Both the position numbers and the translations under genes were made by a program. DNA of 64,000 nucleotides, taken from contig JANOMT010000018.1 of the NCBI GenBank assembly GCA_031420415.1, forward strand, positions 1 to 64,000, given 5' to 3'. Source of the DNA: JANYGA01 sp031420415 (GTDB lineage: Bacteria > Vulcanimicrobiota > Vulcanimicrobiia > Vulcanimicrobiales > Vulcanimicrobiaceae). Below the pieces are notes generated by a model. That model was not told the DNA's origin. It saw only the letters and a list, made by a program, of their open reading frames with translations, and did not search any database. Shown here in pieces: positions 57,218 to 64,000 of this stretch. Position 1 is the first letter of the stretch. Each line of letters opens with the position of its first letter.

Positions 57218-59584
57218 CTACTTACCGAATTTCAATCCGACGTCGAAAGCTCGAGGCGCGGCAAAATGATTGCCTTGCGCGTTGAGTAACGTTACGAAGT
57301 AGCGGTCGTTGAAGGCGTTCTGCACGCGGAGCGTTAGCGCGAGATCGGGCCCGAGACCGATGCCTTTTTCGACCGCGAAGATCGTGTGCGGCGTTCGTTT
57401 GCAATTCGGGGTCGCCGCGGGACAGCTCGTGGAAGAAAGCCCGCTTCCGTACTCGCCATCGAAAGATAGCCAGCCGTTATGACGATCGTTGAAGAGTGCT
57501 CCCCCCGTCACGCTGTATCGCTGATCGTGGTCGGCCGACGCGAAGTCGGTCGGCGAGCCGAAGCACGGTGCCAGGAGTTGCGTTTCGCACCCTTTGTTGA
57601 ACGACGTCGTGTGCGCGACCGAGAGATACGCATGGCCGTTCCGCGCGAGGGCTTGCTCGTAGGAGGCTGCTTCTTGCGAGAGTCGGCCGATCGCATAGTT
57701 GATGTCCTGATGGAGCAACGTCACGCCCACTTGCGTATCGTCGATAAGGTCGGTCGCATTTTTCTGCCACACGCGTAGGCCGAGGGATCCCGTTCCGAGC
57801 GGCACGTGCGCGCCAAACTCTACCATCGTATCGCGTTCGGGTTTGAGATCGAATTGCGCGAGCGTCGGTTGGTTGGGGAGATTGAGCTTTTGTGCCACGA
57901 CCGGATCGACGTTCTCGAACGAAAACGGTTCGAAGAGTCGGCCAAAGTATCCGTAGACGCTCGCGCGGGAGCCGAAGAAACGCGTTAGCTTCACGCGCGG
58001 GGAGAACATGGCGAACCGCCGCGCGAAATCGGTCGACGACAGTTCGAAGGAGTCGTAGCGCACGCCGTAATCCAGACGATATTTGGCACCGAGCGTCCAG
58101 CTGTCTTGAAGATACGATTCGTAGGTCGTGCCGCTATTCGATGCGTTATCGACGACGGTCGTTACGACGTTCGGCGCGAGAAAATTGCCCGGCTGCAGCG
58201 TGATGGCGTAGCGCTTGCCGACATCCGTATATTGGTAAGCGCCGCCCGCCCGAATCTCGTGATGGCCGAAGCGTTGCACGTAGTCGGCTTGAAAACGATA
58301 ATCCGCCGCCGTCTTATCGTCGTCGAGTGAGAACGCACAGGTGCCGTTACCGTAGACATGTGTCGTGAGTGCCATCGCGCAATCTGTCGGCGCGCCGCCC
58401 GTTGCGGCGTAAAGGGCCCGACCGTACGTAAAGTCATTTATCGAATCGCCGAAATCGCGAATGCGCGAGACTTTCACCGCGGGCCCGAAGCTCAGCGAGC
58501 CCGTCGCTCCGAGGGTTTGCCGAAATTGAAGATTGAGGAACGTATCCTCTTGCTTCTCGTTGAGATCGCTCGTAGCGGGTTGGCCGCCGGAGACGTCGTT
58601 TGGAATCTGGAAAGAACGATATGAATGGATGATGGTGAGATCGGTAAAATCGCGCGTTCCTCGCGGTACGACGAGGTGTAAGAATTGATTCGTGTTGCTC
58701 GCCTCGTTATGCGGCGAGGCGAGGCTCGGCGGATCGAGTCCGCGCGTGGTACGTTGATCGCGAACGGCGAGTGAGATACCGCCGCCCGAACCGATCGGTG
58801 CGTGATAGCCGAGGGACTGATCGAAACTTCCATACGAGCCGCCGCGAAGTTCGCCCGTGATACCGGCCGGGCCCGTACCCGCGCGCGTCGAGATGTCGAG
58901 CGTCGAGCCGAATCGCAGGCCGTATTTCGCGGGAAATGCCCCTTCGACCACGTCGACGTACGAGATATCGTTTGGATCGATCTCGCTGCCCAGTTGTCGG
59001 TTGAGCGCTTGTGGGATCGGCACACCATCGACGAAGTAGTTCACGACTCCATGATCGCCGTTGAGATGCACGACGCCGTTGGCACCGCGTACGGCTCCCG
59101 GCAATTGAATGAGGATTTCGGGAAAGCTTCCGCTCGCCGGCGATCTCTGCAGAAACGTGCTGTTGAGCGTGACGTCGGTACCTGCGCGAGCGATGGGAGA
59201 GGACCGCACCACGCGCGTGCTGCCGATCTCTTTGAGGGAGAGATCGAGGCTCACGTTCGCGCCGGAGTCGCTGAGATCGACGCGCGCCATAACGCTGCCG
59301 TCTTTTCCTTTCGCGCTAATCTCGTAGACGCCGATCGGTAATCCGGAGAACACGAATTTTCCGGCAGTATCGGTCGTCGCGCGTGTCTCGAAGCTATTTC
59401 CGGCTGCCGTCACCGTAATGCCGACCGCAGGCGCGCCATCGGAGACGACGCTTCCCGTCAAATACCCCGAAGTCGTTCCGGCGAAGACCTTCGTGCCGCA
59501 ATACGACCAGATGAGAAAAACGACGATTGCGAATGCAAACGCGCGCCCGCACCGTGTCCGACGGTTTCGATCGAGCGTGTTCAA
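57218..59584 (-). CDS. TonB-dependent receptor with carboxypeptidase-regulatory domain (Fur-linked)
   Basis: A 788-residue outer-membrane receptor. An uncleaved-looking signal (FAFAIVVFLIWSYCGTKVFA) precedes a regulatory beta-domain (LTGSVVSDGAPAVGITVTAA then YEISAKGKDGSVMARVDLSD), the plug (LPGAVRGANGVVHLNGDHGV, VNYFVDGVPIPQ, VVEGAFPAKYGLRFGSTLDI) and a barrel ending FDVGLKFGK. The start is the TTG at 59584 with AAGGTGG upstream. The gene lies 123 bp downstream of a Fur-family gene on the same strand, with candidate operators between, which suggests metal-dependent uptake of iron, zinc or a chelate. Confidence 0.9.
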   Translation of the reverse strand: MNTLDRNRRTRCGRAFAFAIVVFLIWSYCGTKVFAGTTSGYLTGSVVSDGAPAVGITVTAAGNSFETRATTDTAGKFVFSGLPIGVYEISAKGKDGSVMARVDLSDSGANVSLDLSLKEIGSTRVVRSSPIARAGTDVTLNSTFLQRSPASGSFPEILIQLPGAVRGANGVVHLNGDHGVVNYFVDGVPIPQALNRQLGSEIDPNDISYVDVVEGAFPAKYGLRFGSTLDISTRAGTGPAGITGELRGGSYGSFDQSLGYHAPIGSGGGISLAVRDQRTTRGLDPPSLASPHNEASNTNQFLHLVVPRGTRDFTDLTIIHSYRSFQIPNDVSGGQPATSDLNEKQEDTFLNLQFRQTLGATGSLSFGPAVKVSRIRDFGDSINDFTYGRALYAATGGAPTDCAMALTTHVYGNGTCAFSLDDDKTAADYRFQADYVQRFGHHEIRAGGAYQYTDVGKRYAITLQPGNFLAPNVVTTVVDNASNSGTTYESYLQDSWTLGAKYRLDYGVRYDSFELSSTDFARRFAMFSPRVKLTRFFGSRASVYGYFGRLFEPFSFENVDPVVAQKLNLPNQPTLAQFDLKPERDTMVEFGAHVPLGTGSLGLRVWQKNATDLIDDTQVGVTLLHQDINYAIGRLSQEAASYEQALARNGHAYLSVAHTTSFNKGCETQLLAPCFGSPTDFASADHDQRYSVTGGALFNDRHNGWLSFDGEYGSGLSSTSCPAATPNCKRTPHTIFAVEKGIGLGPDLALTLRVQNAFNDRYFVTLLNAQGNHFAAPRAFDVGLKFGK

Positions 59585-59640
59585 AATGCGTGCCCACCTT
59601 CACATAGTCGAGCGATCGAGAAGCGATCGCGTGTAACGAT

Positions 59641-59694
59641 ATGATAGTATCGATATCGTTCCGATACCTGCTAATGATAAATCAGTACTGATAA
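59641..59694. promoter_or_regulatory. AT-rich palindromic region, candidate Fur-family operator
   Basis: Contains the perfect 12-bp palindrome ATCAGTACTGAT (59681-59692) beside TAATGATAA (59672-59680), and CGATATCG (59651-59658), in otherwise GC-rich DNA. Fur-type boxes are built from such GATAAT-like hexamers. Position: between the Fur-family stop codon and the receptor start. Confidence 0.45.
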
Positions 59695-59707
59695 GGAGGT
59701 CGCACGG

Positions 59708-60172
59708 TCAACGACGTTTGGCCGCCTCGCTCACGCGGATTGATTTGGATCCGGCAACCGGCTTTTTCGCGGCCGGTGACCGCTGTTGTGCGGCACACGT
59801 CGCGCAACGGCCGAAGATCGTTAGGTCGTGGCCCGTGGCTTTAAACCCGCGCGGCAACGGCACGAGCACGTCGTCGGCACATCCGTCGAGTTCGAAGACG
59901 CGGTGACACGTCGTACAGGAGAAGTGGTGGTGGTGCTCTTTGCCGGCAACTTCGTAGAGGATGCCCTTGCCCGGCACGTCGATCGGCGTCAACCAGCCGT
60001 CATCGAGAAGCGATTTGATAGACCGGTAGACCGTCGCGATCCCTAGGCCTTCGATGAGCGCTTGGGCGGCTTCGAACGCCTCGGTCGTCGAGAGCGGCCG
60101 GCCTTCGCTTTCGAAGGCGCTGCGGATGGCGCGTTTTTGCTTCGTCGCCCGTTCGATCGTTGCTTTTGGCAC
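59708..60172 (-). CDS. Fur-family metalloregulator A
   Basis: A 154-residue regulator: winged helix TKQKRAIRSAFESEGRPLST then AQALIEGLGIATVYRSIKSL, the hinge metal site KEHHHHFSCTTCHRVFELDG (His cluster and CxxC), and a second CATC near the C-terminus for structural zinc, followed by a basic tail. It cannot be assigned to Fur, Zur or PerR from sequence alone. The start at 60172 fits the family. It lies upstream of the receptor at 57218 and divergent from a second Fur-family gene 66 bp away. Confidence 0.9.
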   Translation of the reverse strand: MPKATIERATKQKRAIRSAFESEGRPLSTTEAFEAAQALIEGLGIATVYRSIKSLLDDGWLTPIDVPGKGILYEVAGKEHHHHFSCTTCHRVFELDGCADDVLVPLPRGFKATGHDLTIFGRCATCAAQQRSPAAKKPVAGSKSIRVSEAAKRR

Positions 60173-60238
60173 GAGCGGGATCTATCGGTCGACTTCGCCG
60201 ATTTCCCGCCGCGGCGTGATGCGGCGCGCACCTCGCGC

Positions 60239-60703
60239 ATGCGAAAGGCAGTGGCGGCTCGAATCACGACGGCCTTGAAACATCCAGGGAAGTCCGCAGG
60301 GAATGAAGACCGAGGAACCGTGCGGGCCGTCTATACCACATCGACGCGACGGCACATTCTCGACCTTTTGAAAAGCGAGAAGCGATATCTGACGGCGAAC
60401 GTGATCTTCAAATTGCTCAAAGCCGATCACCCCAAGATCGCGCTCTCTACGATCTACCGCACGCTCGATTTGCTTTTAGAGATGGGCGCCGTTTCGGGTC
60501 GGGCCGAAGGTGCCGGCGAGACATCGTTCGTGTATTGTACTGAAGAGCATCACCATCATGCGATTTGCACGACATGCGGCCACGTGGATGAAGTCGATTG
60601 CGGTGCGATGGATCAATTCCGTGCAGCACTGCTGGCACAACAGGCGTTTCGGATGGACGACCATTCGGTCGAGTTTTACGGTCGGTGCGCGCGCTGTCAG
60701 TGA
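60239..60703 (+). CDS. Fur-family metalloregulator B
   Basis: A 154-residue paralogue: TTSTRRHILDLLKSEKRYLT, then DHPKIALSTIYRTLDLLLEM (recognition helix), then TEEHHHHAICTTCGHVDEVD (metal site with CxxC) and CARC at the very end. The ATG at 60239 is preferred over longer frames that overlap the divergent gene. The protein ends directly at the last Cys pair. Two divergent Fur-family genes sharing 66 bp of control DNA may cross-regulate or sense different metals. Confidence 0.9.
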   Translation: MRKAVAARITTALKHPGKSAGNEDRGTVRAVYTTSTRRHILDLLKSEKRYLTANVIFKLLKADHPKIALSTIYRTLDLLLEMGAVSGRAEGAGETSFVYCTEEHHHHAICTTCGHVDEVDCGAMDQFRAALLAQQAFRMDDHSVEFYGRCARCQ

Positions 60704-60709
60704 TGCGCG

Positions 60710-62695
60710 TTATTTTTTGAGCCGTCGTTTGTCGAATTTGGGCGGACCCTTCCGGCGAAACGGCGTCGGCGCGCGACGTTCGGGACGCGCTTTCGAGCCG
60801 TGTTGGAGTAAGGCGTCATGGATATCGTCGTCCGTCCGCTCGCGAACGCGCACGATCGCGGCGCTGTTGACGTACACATCGGGAAAACGGAGTGCGAGCC
60901 ACAGATAGAGCGTCGCGAGGCGCGAGCGATCTTCGAAGAGCAACAGACGATCGCGCGCGACGAGCCCCGTGAGCAGTTCCGTTCCCTCGACGCGGCCTTC
61001 GCTCGCATGGCGATCGCCCCAACGAGCGAGCACGCCGAGCGAGTTTCCGCGCGTCGTTACGGGCGCGCGAGCGTAGGTGTTGCGCACGGAGAGGGGGAGT
61101 TCGAGAAAGCGATCGGATTGCTCGAGCGCGAGCGCGACCTCAATCGTGTCGGTGAGGTCGGCGATACGGACGCTCGCATCTTCATCGCGTAAGACGCGCG
61201 TCTGAAAGAATTGCATGAGTCGACTCACACGCGTCGTGCCGATGATTGCGGCGAGCCGGCGTAGGTGCTCGTCGGTCGGCGAGATCCACAGCGGCGGCTC
61301 GGTCGGCGGCGGATCGAAGCGCACGAGACTCTCGCGAATGAGCGGCACGGCGCGTGGATCGATCGCGGTCACTTGCCCTTCCTCGTGGATGCCGTAGCGG
61401 CCGGCGCGCCCCGCGATCTGACGGATCTCGGGTGGCGTGAGCGTGCGCATCACCGTCCCGTCATACTTTTCGACGGCGGCGAAGATTAGGCGACGGATCG
61501 GTAGATTTAGTCCTAAACCGATCGCATCGGTCGCGACCAAGATCGCAGCTTCCCCCGAACGAAAGCGCTCGGCTTCGCGGCGACGGACGGCGGGTGAGAG
61601 CGAGCCGTAGATGGCGGCGGTACTACGTCCGTTTCGGGAGATCTGGCCCTGCAGTTCCACGACGGCATTGCGCGAGAAAGCGACGACGGCATCGCCCGCC
61701 CGCAGTTCCATGAGCGGCAACGCGTCGACCACATGCAATGGATTTTTTCGCTCGAAGCGTCGCTCGGCGAGCGTGACGCCCAGACGTTCGGCGAGCCGAC
61801 GCGCCGCGTGCAGACCGTCTTCGGAGCCGCAGAGGACGACGTGCTTCGCGGGCACGGCGGCGATGGCGAGCGTCCACGCCCAGCCGCGCTGTTCGTCTTG
61901 CAACATCTGCGCCTCGTCGACGACGGCCACGTCGATCTCGCGTTTGAGATCGACCATCTCGACCGTCGAACTCACGTGGTGCGAATCGGGTAGGAGCACG
62001 CGCTCTTCGCCCGTGACGAGCGACGTTGGGACGCCGAGTTCGTTGAGGCGTTCGTGCACTTCGAGTGCGAGCAGTCGCAATGGCGCGAGATACGCGCCGC
62101 TCTTCGCTCCGCACAAAAGCTCGATCGCGGCATGCGTCTTTCCAGAATTCGTAGGGCCGACGAAATATTCGAATGTCCGGGTCGCGTGCGTGAAGCCGTC
62201 GATATAGAATCGCAACCCGAGATCGGCTTCGACACGTTCGTCGATGCGTTTGTTTTCGAGATCCTGATAGATGCTCACGACGCCGCGTCGCGCATCCTCG
62301 ATCGCCGTGAAAAAAGACGCGCTTTCGAAAACGTGTTTTTTCTCGACGTCGTCCGGCGCGGTAAGGATTTTCGCTGCCGCGCGTTCGATCGCGTGGGCAA
62401 AGCGGCCGACGGTCGGATCGACGAGCGGTGCGACGGCGGCTTCGCCCGCTTCTTTCGTCGGTTCGCTCGGCATGTCGACGGTGACGCGCCCGCGCACGAC
62501 GATCGTGCGGTTGCGGAAGCGAAATTCACGTACGATGCGAATCTCGGCCGTATCGCGGCCGATGAGTTTCCAGCCCAGCGGCGCAACGAGCTTTTTGATA
62601 CGCGCGCGGTCTTTTCGTTCGTCGGCTCGGGGATCGATCGCGGGCTCCGGTTCCGCGATGTCGGGAGCGTCCGGAAGCGAAGCGTCGAGATTCAT
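60710..62695 (-). CDS. Suv3-like ATP-dependent RNA helicase
   Basis: A 661-residue superfamily-2 helicase. A N-terminal region of about 165 residues precedes FEYFVGPTNSGKTHAAIELL (Walker A, about 178), APLRLLALEVHERL (Ia), VAVVDEAQMLQD (DEAQ box, about 257), HVVLCGSED, AVVAFSRNAVVELQ (IV), AILVATDAIGLGLN (V) and IRQIAGRAGRYG (VI). The motifs, including DEAQ and LCG, are those of the Suv3 family known from mitochondrial RNA decay and some bacteria. The C-terminus is basic (RRKGPPKFDKRRLKK), suited to RNA binding. It is convergent with Fur B, 6 bp apart. Confidence 0.85.
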   Translation of the reverse strand: MNLDASLPDAPDIAEPEPAIDPRADERKDRARIKKLVAPLGWKLIGRDTAEIRIVREFRFRNRTIVVRGRVTVDMPSEPTKEAGEAAVAPLVDPTVGRFAHAIERAAAKILTAPDDVEKKHVFESASFFTAIEDARRGVVSIYQDLENKRIDERVEADLGLRFYIDGFTHATRTFEYFVGPTNSGKTHAAIELLCGAKSGAYLAPLRLLALEVHERLNELGVPTSLVTGEERVLLPDSHHVSSTVEMVDLKREIDVAVVDEAQMLQDEQRGWAWTLAIAAVPAKHVVLCGSEDGLHAARRLAERLGVTLAERRFERKNPLHVVDALPLMELRAGDAVVAFSRNAVVELQGQISRNGRSTAAIYGSLSPAVRRREAERFRSGEAAILVATDAIGLGLNLPIRRLIFAAVEKYDGTVMRTLTPPEIRQIAGRAGRYGIHEEGQVTAIDPRAVPLIRESLVRFDPPPTEPPLWISPTDEHLRRLAAIIGTTRVSRLMQFFQTRVLRDEDASVRIADLTDTIEVALALEQSDRFLELPLSVRNTYARAPVTTRGNSLGVLARWGDRHASEGRVEGTELLTGLVARDRLLLFEDRSRLATLYLWLALRFPDVYVNSAAIVRVRERTDDDIHDALLQHGSKARPERRAPTPFRRKGPPKFDKRRLKK

Positions 62696-62802
62696 CGATC
62701 GGCTCTATTCGCCGTCGCGCCCCGCGAGGCATACCGGAAGCGCTGCAATCGTGCCACGTACCGTCGACGGAGCGCCGTAGGCTCGTCACGAACGGTCGAA
62801 CG

Positions 62803-63387
62803 ATGCGTGACGAAGCGACGGTCGACCGCATACGCTGCGCGTGGGCGCGGCGCGAGCCCGCGTTGTCATATCACGACGTCGAATGGGGCGTGCCCGAGCA
62901 TGACGATCGGCGGCTCTTCGAGTTGCTCACGCTCGAAGGCGCGCAAGCCGGCTTGAGTTGGGATACGATTTTGCGCAAACGCGAGAGCTATCGCGCAGCC
63001 TTCGTGGGCTTCGATCCAGCCGTCGTCGCGCGCTTCGACGAAGCGAAGATCGACGCGCTCGTGCGTGATCCCGGGATCGTGCGGCATCGCGGAAAAATTG
63101 CGGCCACCGTCGGCAACGCCGCGTTGTTTCTCGACGTGCAGCACGAGCATGGCTCGTTTGCGACGTTTTTGTGGGCTTACGTCGATGGCGCGCCGGTCGT
63201 TACGCGACGCGCGGATGGCGACGCGCTCCCGGCGACGACGCCGCTTTCGGAACGCATCTCCGCGGATTTGCGCGAGCGCGGCTTCGGTTTCGTCGGGCCG
63301 ACGATCGTGTATGCATTTCTCCAGGCGACGGGCGTCGTCGACGATCACATCGCAACGTGCTTTCGGAGCACCGACGCAGCGCACTGA
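62803..63387 (+). CDS. tag: DNA-3-methyladenine glycosylase I
   Basis: A 194-residue HhH-family base excision enzyme removing 3-methyladenine. IRCAWARREPALSYHDVEWG carries the zinc Cys, the His and the recognition Glu; LFELLTLEGAQAGLSWDTIL is the TAG signature; FGFVGPTIVYAFLQATGVVD precedes the last zinc ligands in DDHIATC. All zinc ligands (Cys, His, His, Cys) are present. Divergent from the Suv3-like gene. Confidence 0.95.
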   Translation: MRDEATVDRIRCAWARREPALSYHDVEWGVPEHDDRRLFELLTLEGAQAGLSWDTILRKRESYRAAFVGFDPAVVARFDEAKIDALVRDPGIVRHRGKIAATVGNAALFLDVQHEHGSFATFLWAYVDGAPVVTRRADGDALPATTPLSERISADLRERGFGFVGPTIVYAFLQATGVVDDHIATCFRSTDAAH

Positions 63388-63446
63388 AATCGGGCGCTAC
63401 GCGCGACACAGTTACGGTCGCGTGATCCGGCGAATCACCTGGAAAT

Positions 63447-64000
63447 ATGGAAAACACCCCAACCGACGGTTTTAACGCGCTCGGACTCGACCCGGCGCTC
63501 GTCGGTGCCCTCGCAGCGCTCGGCTATGAAGAGCCGACCGATATTCAACGTGAAGCGATCCCGCCGCTCCTGGCCGGCCGCGACGTCCTCGGCCAAGCAG
63601 CAACCGGCACCGGCAAAACGGCCGCATTCGCCCTCCCCCTTCTCAACCGCATCGGTCGCGCCTCGGGCGAAGCACGCAAGATTCGCGTGCTGATCCTCGT
63701 GCCGACACGCGAACTCGCAATGCAGGTAGCCGAAGCGGTGCACACCTACGGCCGCCCGCTCGACGTGCGTGTCTTGCCCGTCTACGGCGGCCAATCGATG
63801 CACCAGCAACTGCGCGCCCTGCAACGCGGCGTCGACGTCGTCGTCGCGACGCCCGGCCGCGCACTCGACCACGTCCGCCGCGGAACGATCTCGTTCGATG
63901 CGGTCGAAGTGGTGGTTCTCGATGAAGCCGACGAGATGCTCGACATGGGCTTCGCCGACGAACTCGAAGCGATTCTTGCCGCCGTCCCCAAAGAGCGCCA
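63447..64000 (+). CDS. DEAD-box RNA helicase (3' end outside the window)
   Basis: The first 184 codons are visible from the ATG at 63447. LGLDPALVGALAALGYEEPT followed by IQREAIPPLLAGRD is the Q-motif region; then QAATGTGKT (motif I, about 50-58), VPTRELAMQVAEAV (Ia), VYGGQ, VVATPGRALDHVRR (Ib), VVVLDEADEMLDMGF (DEAD, about 157-160). The rest, including motifs III-VI and any C-terminal RNA-binding tail, is cut off. Confidence 0.95.
   Translation, partial: MENTPTDGFNALGLDPALVGALAALGYEEPTDIQREAIPPLLAGRDVLGQAATGTGKTAAFALPLLNRIGRASGEARKIRVLILVPTRELAMQVAEAVHTYGRPLDVRVLPVYGGQSMHQQLRALQRGVDVVVATPGRALDHVRRGTISFDAVEVVVLDEADEMLDMGFADELEAILAAVPKER

Overview
The window is high-GC bacterial DNA with densely packed genes on both strands. 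Two TonB-dependent receptors, RND/TolC efflux systems and beta-barrel proteins show a diderm cell envelope. A ba3-type oxidase shows aerobic respiration. Gene content and style (Flp pilins, ba3 oxidase, carboxypeptidase-regulatory-domain receptors, LonC, BlaI/BlaR1) would fit a deep-branching environmental phylum such as Eremiobacterota/Vulcanimicrobiota. That placement is an inference from gene style only; no rRNA is present to test it.

Left part (1-16 kb). An Rrf2 regulator runs off the left edge, followed by an orphan gp5-like OB protein and an acyl-CoA dehydrogenase. Divergent from the dehydrogenase, at 2279-2875, is the most notable gene: a DsbA/FrnE-type thiol oxidoreductase whose first active-site Cys codon is an in-frame UGA (U-P-F-C). 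A hairpin with a GGUCU apical loop lies at the distance expected of a bacterial SECIS element, so this is a candidate selenoprotein. Next come a frame-broken lipoprotein-like gene, a membrane protein/winged-helix regulator pair with a clear promoter and operator, and a small membrane protein pair. An aldo/keto reductase and a phosphoketolase-acetate kinase operon with a His-rich small protein follow, then a four-gene ba3 oxidase operon with a divergent paralogue of its first gene.

Middle (16-36 kb). This holds an NRAMP-related transporter, a glycosidase, a secreted DUF5666-like protein, a PASTA kinase, a large acyl-CoA dehydrogenase, glnA and two Flp pilins. The housekeeping run rpsR-rplI-lonC-dnaB follows. 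Then come a TonB-dependent receptor with a terminator-like hairpin in its leader, a beta-propeller, a DUF900 protein that appears to lack its nucleophile, a LarA-like protein and a decayed Na+/H+ antiporter.

Island (about 36.1-54.2 kb). It begins at an intact tRNA-Thr(CGU) and ends at a truncated tRNA-Thr copy carrying a 31-bp direct repeat (30/31 identical) of the tRNA 3' part. This is the classic mark of tRNA-targeted integration. Cargo: a decayed cation-transporter gene, an RND-TolC-MFP operon with an outer-membrane protein, and a second, opposing operon BlaI-BlaR1-MFP-RND-TolC-YtkA whose adaptor carries an N-terminal YtkA-like domain. No integrase is recognisable.

Right part (54.2-64 kb). 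This holds a Cu+-type P1B ATPase, a YcxB-like gene interrupted by a -1 frameshift at a T7 run, a second TonB-dependent receptor downstream of a Fur-family gene, a divergent second Fur-family gene, a Suv3-like RNA helicase, DNA-3-methyladenine glycosylase I, and a DEAD-box helicase cut by the right edge.
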